NCBI GenBank assembly: GCA_022605955.1
Contig: JAKCOZ010000008.1
Coordinates: 8,806,001-8,870,000 of the forward strand
DNA: 64,000 nt
Direction: 5' to 3'
From: Rallus limicola
Lineage: Eukaryota; Chordata; Aves; Gruiformes; Rallidae
Part shown: positions 13,867-27,734 of the stretch, piece after piece
Layout: each line of letters starts with the position of its first letter
Position numbering within the stretch: position 1 is the first letter of the stretch
The notes under the pieces: model-generated
The model's database searches: none
The model's input: only the letters and a program-made list of their open reading frames with translations
Told to the model about the DNA's origin: nothing
Program-made: the position numbers and the translations under genes

Positions 13867-15487
13867 TTAAAACAGAGAAAAAGTATAAAAAGGAAACGCA
13901 CCAGTCATACCTATTTGTGCTTTTCACTGATCCTTCCCACATTATTAAGGCATCAATCAATGTAGTGCAGCACTTTGGTTTCAACCCAAGTGCATTTTCA
14001 GAAAATAGTTTCATGTAGTTCTCCCTCTACTCCTAGCAACTACACCTGTAACTAGTTTATTGTGGCATGATTCTAGGCAGATTACAATGAAAATAGCTGC
14101 GTGGAATGGTAGTCCAGGGCAGTCTGTGGCCCGAATCTGGGCAACTTTTTTTCCAGAACAATCTCCCCTTGCACAGTATTTTACAGCTGTCTATTAAATT
14201 TGAGAGGTTTTCATGGTAACTGCTGCCAGGATCTCCAATGTGTTGTGAACCATGCCGGTCAGCCAGGGAGAGATGTTCCATTCTATACATCAGGAGGGAC
14301 ATGAGGCAGGGTAACGGGACAGGAGACCAGATACGCTATCACATTAAGCACGAAGGCCATACCCTAGACCCTGCGTTTCCTAAGTACAAGTTTAGATATG
14401 CTGAAGAGGAAGGAGGCAGCGCTGGTTTGCCTTATTCAGTGTTAACCAAGTTCTGGGGCTTCGAAAGGCAGTTCCAGGCTAAGGTTCCTCATATTGATTC
14501 AGAGAGCTCTGTCACTTAGGTTTCACCGTGTAAAAGGCAACGAAGAGATGGCATCTCTAGAGGCCAGTAAGTACTGACTAGAGAGAGAACTTAGATTACT
14601 AGCTTAGATCTGATCTTCTTGACTAAAGACTAGTGATGTGAATCCCATCTTATGCCTGCAGGCTGGCGCTTAGGAGACTTATTAGGCTTTCTCTGATGTG
14701 ATCTCTCCTTTATGTTCTTTAGAGTCGTGACTTGACTCTTCAACACCAAAGATGAAATCGCAGTATTATTATTCCTGCTGTGAAGATGGAATGTCGAGAC
14801 AAAGTTCAAAGCTTGATCCATCTCTCACTGAAAACAGTGAAAAGGATCTTACTGACTTCACTGAGATCTGGGTCAGCCTCCTAGCCATTTACTCCAGATC
14901 GCAGGAGGAGACAAAATTGGCAAAGGACTAAAAATAGAGCTCTGGCAGCCTCATACCCCTGTTCTGCACATAGACAGTGGGTAGCACTCCTCCCTGCAGA
15001 AACTACAGCACGATTCACATTCTAAAAGTGATAATTATGGAACTGATTCTGCATTTCTTCTAAATCCTTATAAAATACTGTTATCCTTAATTATGAAGTT
15101 CAGTTACTGCTATCAGATTCTTTGCTCAAGCCATTTTGTTAAAATTAGCTCCAGTTTTTTGTTTAGGTTAAGTGATCTCACAGTCAGGCTCTTGTGGAGA
15201 ATTATATCTTTAGTAATATGATATTCTAAAGCTCAAATGAGTGACCACAATGAAGCATTTCTTTGATAAATAAATCTGGGGTTTAAGGAAGCATCCATCT
15301 TTGTCAAAATTCCTCCTCCCTTAAGAAGGGCAAAGGCTAAGTGCATATGATGATCTAATGTAAGATGTGATTTTTATTCAGTCTGAATTTCACATAATCA
15401 AATCAAGACCTGTGTTCTTACTTGTGTTTTATTGCTTTAATTCAAAACAGACTTACCAGGAATTGCAGTTACAGAAGTTAAAGGTAG

Positions 15488-15690
15488 AACATCTCTCTGA
15501 GGTCACACAGTCACTTGGTCTACCAGTACAGGATTGTTCCCTACTGTACACTAGAACAGAAGCTCTTCAAACCTTTTTAAAACTGTCCAGGTTAATGAAG
15601 TTCCCATCACCTTCTTTGACAAACTGTTTTCCCTTTAGATATGGCAATTCATCTTAAGAATTTTTTTCTCACAATTTTGCCCCAGCTCTC
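15488..15690 (-). mobile_element. Possible very old repeat debris (MIR core followed by CR1-like LINE)
   Basis: CTGAGGTCACACAGTCACTT resembles the reverse complement of the MIR core. From about 15565, AAACTGTCCAGGTTAATGAA, TTCCCATCACCTTCTTTGAC and AAACTGTTTTCCCTTTA follow the order of an antisense CR1/L3-like 3' region (nearest words: CTGTCCAGG, CACCTCC, GCCTGTTCC). Both are badly decayed and assigned from memory. Confidence 0.3.
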
Positions 15691-18600
15691 CCTACGCTGT
15701 CCCTGAAGTCTGAGCTCTCCAGATACTCTTATATTCATCTTTTGACGGACACATAAGAACAAGCCTACCTTCAAATGAGTGAATCACATTTGAGTAGTTT
15801 AACAAAATGAGTGTTTCAGGTAAGTTTGTGAATGCAAGCGTGTGTGTGTCCAAGTATCAACCACCTGACAATGTCAATGAAACTACTACAACTCCCAGAA
15901 CTGCATCTATTTGCAAATGCAGCCTGAAAAGTCACCTATGCCCCAGCACATCAGCAATGCACAGAAAACCTTTCTCCCTGCTCCTGGCAAAGTTATCTTT
16001 GCAGCTGGTACATAGGGTTGAAAGGGCCTTATACCTCTGATCTCTCATTGTGGGACTATGGCTCATACACAGTGTTTTACATGATTTTTCTTCAGCCATT
16101 TTCTGGCTGAGAATCTGTATTTACTGACCCATTGTCACTTCCTTCCTCGCTGACATTTGAAACTTAGCTCAGCTCAGGAACATACACAGGTTTGAGGGAT
16201 GTGAAGTTTGCTCCCATTTCAGATGATGAAGAGGCCAGATATAGCACAATGCTGCTACTAATAACTACTTTACACCACCAGTAGTTGCATTATTTAAGAG
16301 TATTATCTAAGCATACGTGATTTTTCAGCATAAATGAGAAATAAACAGTTCTCAGGAATGATGAGGTGGATATCACATAGCATCCTCAAAAACCAGATAT
16401 TCTTCTACATATCCTAATCTTTTATTTATGATTTTCCCTCAAAAATTCCCCATAAAAATGGAGATTATTTTATTATTTCAATTTAGAAGAATAACACACA
16501 TCACATCAAATGCTGAAAGCCCACATAAATTGTTTAAAAGTTACTTTAGACCTTCAAACTAGTAAATAAGCAAGATGAGAATGAAAAGCTGGAAATAAAC
16601 TAGCTAAAGAAACTTTTTGGTACTATTTCATATTTAATACTTACTTTAGATTAAATAAATATTGCTTATGGTATATTTTATGTTCATCTCAATCAGGAGT
16701 GCAGTCATACATCAAGTAGAGAAAACTCTTATCACTACAGTCAACTCCAGTGTGATCACAACAATTACTGAAAGAAATGCCAGTGAAACCTATAGTGAAA
16801 TAATCTTTTAAATACTATCTTCTAATATCACACATCATTTACAATATTAGTTAAATGTGCAAAGACATATAGATACAACAGGCATGTATGTAGCACATAC
16901 AAAGAATGAAGTAACTTCTTATCTCAGTGTGGTCAACTTAACCATCAGAGGGAACAACTTTCAGAACCTCATTGAAAAAACTTGTCCGTTTTAACTGAAG
17001 TGCTCTCACAGCCCGTCAAAGTCACCAGTTACATGCCACTTTGGCACCTTAAAGCATCCTAAATAGAAAGACCATGTCCTTAATATGAAGGATCATTTCA
17101 TGCTTATAGGGGAAAGAGTAAGAAATATGATGGTAAAGTTATGGAGGTAAAGGTCAGTTAATGATCTTTTTTTTTTTGTTATCCTACTGCTCTTCTGGGA
17201 GAAGCATACCTAAACTGCATATTAAAATGAGATGAAGAAATAGTCCTATTGCTGTTTAATATTGTGAAGATTTTATGGACTCTACAAGGATGTACAAGAA
17301 ATGGGGAAAATATCTGAAATTTATGATTATAGCCAAATTGTATGTAAGCATTTGATCCTTCGTAACATCCATAAAAAGAGTGTGACCCCTTCCCTTTGAG
17401 AATAATCATGCACAGTAACAGGCACATGGAGGTGAGCGACAGGAAGGACATCAGAACAATGAAGACAACACAACTAACTGAGATGCCATCATGCAGTGGT
17501 TCTAGTTATGAAACTGAACTGGTTTTAAGGCCAAAAAATAATATAATCTGATATTGGCTAGCGTTATGAAGCACAGTGAGTGCACCAATAACACGACATT
17601 TACTTAGTCAGTGTGCAGTGATTAGCAGTGTATGAATAAGAGGTGCTCAAGAGACCAAAAGGTAGTTAACCATGCCTTTGAAACTCAGCAAAGGGGAGGA
17701 AAGCTTCTCAACAGATAAATATCATCAACAAGCCCAGATACTTCATAGCAAAGCCCCAGAACTTCTTTATGATGGGGAGGAAAAGGGAAGGCAAGTGGAG
17801 GAACAAAGAAACACGTGGGAGCTCAGAGGTGTGCAGCAATCAAGGAGGGCACAGTATTGTTTTCTGTCCCAAAGGCTCAGCTCGCATCTTCTCTGAGCCC
17901 TGCAGACACGCGTACAATCATGACAGCTTTATCAAGTCCTGCCGGTCTCCTGAATTGAAATAACTTCAGGCATTCTGGGTTTAATATCATGCTCACAGTT
18001 TGGAGATTTCAAAGACACAGCAACAACAGTATTAAAAGGCTTTGGACTGTCAGCAGCACTGGGAAAAGTCAGTATGAAATACAACTGGCAGCACCACTGC
18101 CTTGAAAACAGAGGCAGAAATAAAGCTTAAGAGGATGTGAATTCTGTAAACTGCCTGGCTTTGTTTCTAGTCTCTATGTTTTTAATGAAACCTACTTTAA
18201 ATAAGACAGCAAAGCATTTCCTATCCCTGTCTCCCCCACAGCCACAACCCCGACTCAGCTGAGCCTTGATTTTCATTAATGTAGAGACAGGTTATAACAC
18301 CTCTCCTGAAGCACATTTTGAGTGACATGGGACTGTTTTATAGAACAAGATAATGTTTAACAGAATAAAATTCAGCAAAGAGTTGTCCCAAATTCTCCAA
18401 AGCTTTCAGCTTCAGAATTCCTGTATAGCTAAACAGAGAGACTAGGCATGCCAGAGTGCAAGACAATACTGAATATACATCACATAGGAATCATACTTAC
18501 TGTCTGGTGATACATGACAAAAATATTGCTACACGCAACATAGGATGCTGCAAACAGGCAAAGTCTACCATGATTGCATTATAGGACATCAAGATTCACA

Positions 18601-20468
18601 GTGAACTTTGTTCTGCAGTAAGTTAAAGACCACCTCTGACAAGTACACTGATGTTTGACAGAAAAAAACCACCCCAGGAAGATATGCCTCAGCCCTTTAT
18701 CAGGGTCAGTTCTGCTGCTACCTCAGGAAGGATACAGAGATTTAATGAAATTTTTGCTGCTGCTCCTCTGAAACACAGATTACCTTCCTGACACACCATC
18801 AGCTCCCATGCACCGACTCAGGCAGGAGTAGGGCAGGGAAAGGACATGTCACATCTTGTGGTGAAACTGAGCTCATACCATGTGCTAGTGCTGACTATAT
18901 TCCCCCTAGACTCAGGGAAGCAGGGAGTCCCTTGGTGTTCTCCTGGATCTCTTCTATTTACCCAGGTAAATTTCAACTGTAGCAAAGATTCACTTCAAAA
19001 TTGTTTTTTTCATCCAGAATAAACCTCATGCTTCAGTACACTGGCTCGCTGGAGACAAAACACACGCTGAGAACAAAACACCAACACCTCTGCTTTGTCG
19101 CCAGTTTGGATATTTCCATTTGGCAGAAGGAGGTTTCTTAACACACCCCATGAATAAGAATGGCAACTCACCACTCAGCCTCCATCCCTAACCCCCTGCT
19201 CTCTGATCCTCAGATAATTTGATGGCAAATGCCCCTCTGCTACCTAGAAGAATAAAGCAGGCCCTCCAGCTTCTGTTGAAGTAACTTTTGTCTCCTTGTT
19301 CCAGCTCAGCACCCTTAGGAACAGGTCAGCAAGATGGTCCCTTTAGGTGAATAATCTCCTAATTGTCAACATTAATTCAGCTCTCCATTGTGGTTTACAC
19401 ATTGGAATTTGTTTCAAATGAGTAAAAAAGCATTTAGTGTATCTTCGTAGATTTATAAACAAGTTTTTCACCACTGCAATTTACCTGACATGTGAACTGT
19501 CTGTACAGCTTACCCATAAAATTAGTCCTTCAGAGGTGCCATCAAAGCAAACTGGACTAAGGGCTTAGTTTTCCCCAGAACTTAAGAAGAATAAAATCTC
19601 ACATAGCATCTAGTGAGATGTACTGTGTAGTTATGATGAGGAAAAATAAAAGGGGTTTTCATTACCCTGGAAGTAATAAACCATTTTATGTATTTATTTA
19701 TTTTACACAAGACTGATTCATCTGCTTTAGAACAGTTCCAGACGAGAATGAACATTTTTCATGTTGGTCAGAAAGCTTTTGTAGAGGGTGTATTTAAAAA
19801 ATGTGTTCTACAGTGTGAAATTAAATTCAGGTTATCCGTAATCACAATGAAGATTAAGATTACATTTTTGTTTTATTTCTGGCTCTTATTAGGTGGCCAC
19901 ACATGATCTGAGATAAATATAACTTAATAATGACTTACAGTGAGAGATCTGGTACAGAATAATATTCCCACCAGAAATCTTTGTGCTATAAATCGTACTG
20001 ATTTTTGGCATGTAGTGGATCTCCAAGAATATTGCAGGCACATGAGATACTGACTCTGTAATCAACATCTGCCAAATCTTTTACTATAAAAATCCTAAAC
20101 CCCTATTTTTTATTGATTTCATGTTGCCAAATCCTTCCCCTTCTCTATCCAACCCCTTCCTCAAAAAAAATCCCAAATCAGGCCCCCAAAGGATAAGAGT
20201 GGACATAATATGAGACAAAAACAAAGATCAGAGAAATTCTCTTTGAGTTGCTGTTTGATCTCTCTCTGCCTGCACTCCCAGACTCACAGCTTTGTGCCAA
20301 ACCCCAAGCAGTAGGATCTGGGCACCTGCCCCCACCTCTGGACACATGCCCAGTAGGTCCAAGCAGCAATTCACACTCTCCTCACAATTCTCATCCCAAA
20401 ATAATCTCCTTTTTTCATGTCTCTTTCCTAGCACACAAATCGGATTCTGCTCTGTGCTCTGAAGTACC

Positions 20469-20482
20469 TTTTTTTTTTTTTT
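20469..20482. repeat. T14 homopolymer
   Basis: A run of 14 T residues in intron; no adjoining SINE or retrocopy was recognised. Confidence 0.9.
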
Positions 20483-23400
20483 CTGTCCCACATTTACATG
20501 TGGCTACAAGAAAACTAAATTTGCAATGGTTAAATGACCTACTGACCCAATTACCAGTCCCATGGGGGAGCACACACTCTAGTGAGTTGAGTAATGTTTC
20601 AACCTGGCTGCACAGCCCTGGCTGTGCTGTGAGGCTCCTTCTCTCCCATTTGGGTTTCAGTGCATGACAGAGGAGCAGAACGGAATGGGAGCAATGTGTG
20701 CAATGAGGAACTGTGCTTTGGCATGGAGAAAATGATGAATCCTTTGGGACAGGGCCTGGCACTAGGAGGGACAGCTTGCCACCCCGTGAAGTGAGTCAGC
20801 AACGGTTATTTTTTACAAAGGAGGAATGGTGTGGATGCATTCCTGGCTGGGCAGTTCCTGGCGAGAACAAACACCTAGCCCTGATTTTAAAAACATTCAA
20901 CTAGCTCCACTTTGAGCCTAAAAAAAATCCCAGAAGACAACAGAAAGTAACATCGCAACTGTGCTAGAACTCTCTCCCCCCTTAATATCATCTATTTCAA
21001 AGTAAAACCGGAGCACTGCAGGTTTTAAGTCCCTTACACTTAACTTTGATGTGTTGGCATTGACATTCCAAGTTCTGCTTGTCAATATAAATCCTGGCCA
21101 CAGGCAAAACAACCAGGAGCCATTTGCCAAAACCCAGTGCTGTCAGCAATCTCCCCACACAGAAAACACCCTTCATTTCACCAAAGACTCAATGCGCTCG
21201 CTTCAGCTCCCAGGTTGACACATTTAACGTGATGGCTGCACTTTCCCTTCCCTGATATTAATGAGCAACAAATGCCCTTTTACGCTGTGCACTTTTGCAG
21301 CAAGCCCTAATACTACTCCAGGGGAGGCGAAAGCAGGCTCTGTTCTCCATTTGCGGCATAGCTGAGCATCTCACTAATGTCACGAGAAGTTACCTTCACT
21401 GTGCAGAAGAAACAACTCTTCAGCATTGAACAAAACCCTCTAATAATAATGAGGGTTGCATGTTAATAGGGCATGGTGTCACTGGAGCATACCTTGGTTT
21501 CTATGGTATTAGCTACATACTAACAGAGACTACGAAGCTAGACAGACACATGTCCACATGCTTGCTGACAGTTCCTGTCTCAGTCCTTGACTTTCCACAA
21601 TTTCTGCAATTTCTTTCTCCCCAAACAAGCTTCATTTTAAGTGCAGTGACAAGAGAAGGCTGATTCTGCTTGCTTTTCTTGTGTCAATCCCAGAATTTCC
21701 CTCCCTAGCTCAGTAGAGGCAGTACTGGGAGAGGAACCTGAGCTTTTGCATGTGGCAGCGCTCTGAACCAGACACTAAACAAAGATGCTTAAATGCCTCA
21801 AACCATATGCCATTTCCATAGTGACACAAACCAGTGCTTTCTCAGGTCCTGGCTATGCAAAACCAGACCTCACAGACCACAGTTTTGGAGGGCAATATTA
21901 ATGGCTGGATTACACGCACTGAATCAACAAGTGAATTATGAGGATTTTTGTCCCTGTTCACACGCATGTAATTCCAGAAGACCTCTAAATCCACTGATGT
22001 TGTCCTATTTCTATGCAAGAGGAACTGAGATCTGAATTCTATCCCAGGGAAATAAATTTTAAAAATAGGTTTACATGCAATAAAATATAGTTGGATACTT
22101 TCTCTTTATTTATAATCAGTATAAAACATTTGCAATACTCTCATAATGCAAGTATAGTTTTTATACAACTCAAATGCCTGATGTGGCAATAAAAGAACTT
22201 AATTCATCTAGACAGTTAGGAAACTGTGACAGGAAAAGAAGAAAGGACAACAAGACTGGCAAGTAGCTTCTCCACAACATTGACAGAGCCAGTGGATTTC
22301 CCACACTGTAGAACAAGTTAATGATAAGCAATTTCTCTGAAACTGGAAGCATGATTTTATTCTGTATCTTGTGCAACAGAGAACACTTGCACAATGACAA
22401 TGAATACCTAAACCTTGTCCTTGGTAATTATTTTGCCCTGTTACTGATTACCAATCCCTTTGATATTTGCTTAATGAATTTTCCTTTACCAAATGTCTGC
22501 AAAGCAGCATATTTGTGATCAGCTATGCTATAATGCAGTTGCTGCATGTGCTGATGTGCTGTTCTTCTAAAGCCACCACTGTCTGGGCCAGAGGAAGCAG
22601 CATAGCCATGGGCAGCTCCTTCTACTGCCCAGTGACAAAATCAGAAAGTAAAAACGGTGATCAGATTCATAGCATCACCTTTCTCCCCACGAGCCCCTCC
22701 AATATAGTTACAAGAAATTGAAGAGTACTAGTATGCCATCATTGCAAATGAGATTTGGGCATTGCTGCAATTAATCTTCCTGAATCAATAGTTACAGTTT
22801 GATAACCCAGTGACCTGCCAATAAGAAGAGCACAAAGAAAAATGGTTTGGGGGGATCAGAAGCCTTTATGTGATGATGTTTTTCCACCAACAGACTCAGG
22901 GCAGTCAAAAAGGCAGTGGTAACTGTGCTTATTTCACAGAAATTATCAATGGTAAGTACCTTTTGTTTCAGCTGTACGTTTATTTAGTTGAAACATCAGT
23001 ACCATTCTGAATCGGATTTTAGTATGCATGTTATATAACACACCAGTGTTACAGTTTTCTGTTCTCTAGGGAAGGTATGGCCTTGAAATAAAATATCCAA
23101 GATTTTTCTTCTTTATGATACCTTGGCTTTCTTTTCTGATTCAAAATGAAGTGAATTAAAAAACACAGAATTATCCACACAATAGAAATAGCATTTTCCA
23201 GAACCTCTAGAATTAAAAATACTATTTCTTAAATAGCTTCATTGTTCTCCTAGTCTGCATGGGAACAGCATTTTGCATTTATAGGCAAATTAAAAGAGCA
23301 TATTTTAAAGACACACAACTAAACCTACCCAAATAAACCAGTGATAGGAAGCTAGCTCCTGGTAATTGTCAAAAATGTATTGTGTTGCCAAGCCTTGAGA

Positions 23401-25827
23401 TTTTATAGGGAGTATTTAGATTGTGAATCATGCTGCAGGCAGCTTAATGAAATGATCCAGCTGTCATGTGATTTTGGAAGAAAAGAAATAGGAAAGAAAA
23501 TCACCTCTAGCTTGAGGAGAAAAACACTGAAATGCAAACTCAGAGACATGGCGTAATAAGCACAGTTCTTCAAGTGACTGCCAGAAAGATTGCTGTGCCA
23601 TTATAGGGCCTCTCTAAAAACAGGTTCTCCATTACCATGAGATAGTGGAGTGGAGTACCACAGCCACCAATTCAATTACATGGCAATCTAAACTCCAGGA
23701 AGATTAGCCAAGAGGCTTTTTCAGCACCCCCTGCTAACGAAGTTTCCATGGGCATATCTAGATGGTGCAATGGAGCACGGTACTGATACCCACGGCACGG
23801 TCCGAATATCACACTTCCTCAGGGAAAACATGTCTTACGTGACCTGCTTCTGACTTTGGTCTGGCAGTTGAGTTCCTGTAGCATTACATCTAACACCACT
23901 ACACTGTTCAGCCCGTTCCAGCCTTTCTGGTTCCTGGCTCAAGCTGCACACAAGGCTTTCAGTATCTCTGCCTGTGAAGTGCAGGTATGTCCTGAGCCAC
24001 CCAAAAGCTGCAAGACTTCCTGCAAAAAGTTGTACTATAGCTTCCAGGATAAACTACCTGTCTCTTCAGCTATGCTGTTAGAAGTTTTTAGATCCAAGAT
24101 AACCTTTGCAGACATCCCCTATATAGTCAGTTTCATTTTTCTGTGCTGCTGGTGACTGCCAGATGCAGCCTGCTGCCAGCCAGGAGAAGAAACCAAGAGT
24201 TCTGGAGCCCAGAGAACTTGTACCACCATGCAAAGGCCTGTGTAATCTGCTGCCAGTGGGCATTTTTTTCCTCTTTGTGTAGAAGTGAATATATTTACAT
24301 AAATTAAGGTAACAGGAAACCACATATTACAGCTTCAGAACTTCCTAATGATCATGCAAAGGATGATGAAGATAGGAGTAGGGCTGATTTTTTGTTGCCT
24401 GTCTCATGGTTTTGTTATTTTTAAGATTTGACATTATTTAAACTACAGTAATTGTTGCTGACTTGCATGGTTCTTACCAGGTTTGTCTGCTTTCTCCCTG
24501 TTTTGGCCTAGTATTTCATCCTACATTGGATTTTAGTCACTGAAACCAAAGGGAGAAATCCAGTATGCCCAGTGTGCTATTCCTTGCAACAACCAGGTAG
24601 GTCACAAGATTTCAAAAAGTAGTAATAATAATTTAAAAACCCCCAAACTAAACACCCTGGGACAATGCTTCCTAAGTGCTCATTATCAATATGGGCTCCT
24701 AAATTATGCTTAGCTGTTTTACATCAGGTCTGAACTCCAGGCCAAACATCCAACAGAGCTGGGATTTCTATGGGAAAGCATTAGGTTCTTATCCTGAAGG
24801 CCAAACAAGTAGCTGTTTACAATTCCTCTTTGGCCTGACTATTCCATTACCTCACTTAGTTTTACAACCATTCAAGTAAAACTATGTGGGACAATGAGAG
24901 ACTGCAGAATACCATTTTTACCTGCAGGATTTCTTACTGACTCCACTGGATATTTCACATGAAAAACTATACAGTCATATTTTTCAACTTATTTACACTT
25001 AAAGTTCCTTTTATTTCCAAGAGCTTTTTGAAAACTCTGCCCTGACAGCATTTTAGGAACAGAACAATGGAGGGAATACTCTAGATAAGAACACTGGAGC
25101 ACAAATTCTTTCTCAGATGAATAATATCACCTGATCTTTGATTTCTAGTAGATGGTACAGGCTTTTGGCTTTCAAGCTCTCATCTGAAAGCATTCCCTTG
25201 CAGTAAATGCAGTTACTTCCCTGAGAAGTATAAAAGGAAGAGATGAATCTTAAAGGAACTATCTATGTACATACACATAAAGTGAACTTTGATAGTTCTA
25301 AGCCAGTGTTCAGGTGTTTAATCACCACCTTCCAGGAGCTGTCTTGAAGGAAGATAACTAAGGACAGATACCCATGAGCAGGAAAACTGAGTAGTTTCCT
25401 AAATGGCAGACTGCAAAGCTCAGCATTTTTCCTTACGTTTTGTCTGGCTCACCTTCTTCGTAATAAAACAAGAATAGTCCAGTGCATTGCACATAGCCAT
25501 TTGGCAAAATGGATCCTGTAAAACTTTCAAAGTCAGTAATACAAGACCCAGCCATGTACCTAAACAAAAACTTTTAGTCACAAGGCCTGAACCAAGAAGT
25601 GCTGTACTGGTATTAACAGACAGCCCCCCCATGAACTTTGATGGCCACAGCTCAGCCTCCGGTCAACATCCTTATTGGGTTTGGATATGGGGGACAACTC
25701 CATATGTTTCAAACCCAGGCTGTTCAGAACACCAGCTTTGTTGCATGCTGAAGTTGGGATATTTTACCTTGTGAACATCAGTGCCTTTGGATTACCATGA
25801 AAAATATACTCACTATGGCATGCAAAG

Positions 25828-25841
25828 ACACACACACACAC
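25828..25841. repeat. (CA)n microsatellite
   Basis: About seven CA units ending in CGCAGATAC; on the gene strand this is a TG repeat. Confidence 0.9.
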
Positions 25842-26054
25842 GCAGATACTAAATATAAAAGCCAGTTGTAGCTGCGAGCATAATATGGCCCAAGAACCTT
25901 GAAAGCAGCTCCACAGATCAGAGAGCAGCTTATCCCATAAACACAGATGACAAGCACCACCTTGCATTAAAGCATGGACCGCCCAGCTCTGCATTTAAAA
26001 AAAGAAGAAAAAGAAACAAAAATTAGAAGGGTTGTTTTTCTGAGTAACCTTGAA

Positions 26055-26400
26055 CAAGGCGGGTTTTGGCAGGGGCGCAAGAACACCAAGGGGACAGCGT
26101 GCGAGCCAGCTTCCACTTCTGCTTCATTTCACTTCGAGACAATGTTTGGTTAGTTTGGATGGGAAACACCAGCTCTGCTCCCCATTAGCGGAGGCAGAGG
26201 GTTTTCCAGCGCATTGCGAGTGCCATCTGCAGGTCGAGACACGAACCGGAGCGCACCCGCATCCCAAAACCGCGATACACCTCCCGGACAGGACACTCGA
26301 ATCGCGCATCTGATGGAAGAGCTCACAGGTGCAGGAAGCCTAGGGGAACTCTTGTTTCAGACCATTCAGAGCACAAACCCGCTCGGCACTGCGGCAGCAC
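26055..26400. promoter_or_regulatory. CpG-rich patch inside the 22.4 kb KALRN intron
   Basis: Counting by eye gives about 22 CpG dinucleotides between 26059 and 26400, nearly all of them from 26059 to 26304, including CCGCGATAC and AATCGCGCATC. Elsewhere in the window CpGs are scarce, often one or none per 60 bases. Such local retention of CpG suggests an unmethylated element, for example an internal promoter or enhancer, or recent GC-rich DNA. No TATA box, clear initiator or coding first exon on the minus strand could be fixed. Short open frames on both strands (26050-26313 plus, 26124-26309 minus) have no recognisable product. Confidence 0.4.
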
Positions 26401-26755
26401 AGGGCAAGGGATTCACAGAGCAGGTTCCCCAGAATCTTTCCCCGGCACAAACACAATGATGTTCCTTGTGAGCAGAGGAGGATGTCGATAATGCAGCCTT
26501 AACCTCCTATTGCTGGCAATGCCAGAGGAAAGCAGAATGATCCATGGCCGCTCTCTTCATATACAGAGAACAGAGGGTCTCCCAACACGTGCAGCTCAGC
26601 TCAGTAGTGCTGAAATGTTGGGAGATTTTTGGAACATGAGCTGGTTTAACAGAATTTTCCAACTGGAAGGTGTGCTGGCTTTCAGGATAAAGGCCCGGAA
26701 TAAGGAAAAGTTAGAGAGTTTAAAATGAAGATATCTTTGGATTGATTTTTTTCTT

Positions 26756-27203
26756 GTCCTGGAAAGAGTCCAGAGAAGGGCTGCAAAGATGATTAAGGGC
26801 CTGGAGCATCTCCCATATGAGGAAATGCTGAATGACTTGGGGCTGTTCAGCCTTGAGAAGACTGAGAGGGGATCTGATCTATGTTTGTAAATATCTGAAG
26901 TGTGTGACAGGGGGAAATGGCCAGCCTCTTTTCAGTGTCTGTGGGGACAGGACAAGGGGCAATGGCCTCTAGTTGGAGCACAGGAAGTTCTGCACCAACA
27001 TGCGGAAAAACTTTCTCACAGTGAGGGTGAGGGAGCCCTGGGACAGGCTGCCCAGGGGTTGTGGAGTCTCCTTATCTGGAGATACTAGGGACCCGTCTGG
27101 ATGCCGACCTGTGAGACCTGTCCTAGGGAACCTGCTGTGACAGGGGGGTTGGACTTGATCTCTGGAGGTCCCTTCCAACTCTTACAGTTCTGTGATGATG
27201 ATG
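26756..27203 (+). mobile_element. CR1-type LINE fragment (3' part, 5'-truncated)
   Basis: A near-continuous match to the CR1 3' region in plus orientation. It runs from GAGTCCAGAGAAGGGCTGCA through GGGGCTGTTCAGCCTTGAGA and GGACAGGCTGCCCAGGGGTT to GGTTGGACTTGATCTCTGGA, then GGTCCCTTCCAACTC. It closes with TGTGATGATGATGG, a variant of the short tandem repeat that ends CR1 elements. At about 450 bp it is the longest and best preserved copy in the window. It sits roughly 350 bp past a CpG-rich patch. Small open frames within it are remnants of the element, not host genes. Confidence 0.93.
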
Positions 27204-27675
27204 GTAACTGGCTGAGCTATTGTTACCTGATTAACACGAGGAGGGTTTCATTGCAGGAACATCGCAGCTGCAGCTACCAAGTGGTATTTCTTTGGTGATA
27301 TCTTTGTACCTACCTCATCAATAATGCCTGCCTACTCTATTTCACTGTGAGGTAGGCACCGTGCCTAAAGTTAGCATTTTCAGGATGGCAGCCTGTGAAC
27401 GGTATCACCACTGCCTGAGAAACAGACGCAGGTATATATGAGATAACAACCTCCCTCCCAGGAGCTCAGGCTTTTTAATCCAAAATCAAACATTTGCCAT
27501 CTGTGTGTTCCATGCAGAATAAATAGAGTCAGAAAAATTGCCAGAGCATTGTCTAAACAGCAGTTTTGAGAGAAAGGGACCCCAAATTATATTTCTTATT
27601 GCCCACAATGCAGTGCTCTGAAGTCACTGACATTTTCCAAGCACAGCTTATGCAGGAACGTGATCTATTTGGGCC

Positions 27676-27734
27676 ATGTCTGATTGGATCATTACACCCT
27701 GATTTATAAATCTGTGGAGCATCTAATCAGACAT
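27676..27734. repeat. Imperfect palindrome with 14 bp arms and a central 12 bp palindrome
   Basis: ATGTCTGATTGGAT (27676-27689) is the reverse complement of ATCTAATCAGACAT (27721-27734) except for one position, which becomes a G-U pair in plus-strand RNA. The perfect palindrome GATTTATAAATC (27701-27712) lies almost exactly at the centre. No transposon terminus was recognised. Confidence 0.8.

Noticed and set aside
13611..13965. Overlapping plus-strand open frames
   Set aside because: They fall on an antisense CR1 fragment.
16005..16060. GGGTTGAAAGGGCCTTATAC, similar to the CR1 3' end
   Set aside because: The resemblance stops after about 20 bases on both sides.
20248..20667. Plus-strand open frame of 139 codons
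   Set aside because: Includes the T14 run as a Phe stretch and has no recognisable domain.
26900..27298. Plus-strand open frames near the CpG-rich patch
   Set aside because: They are pieces of the CR1 element at 26756-27203.
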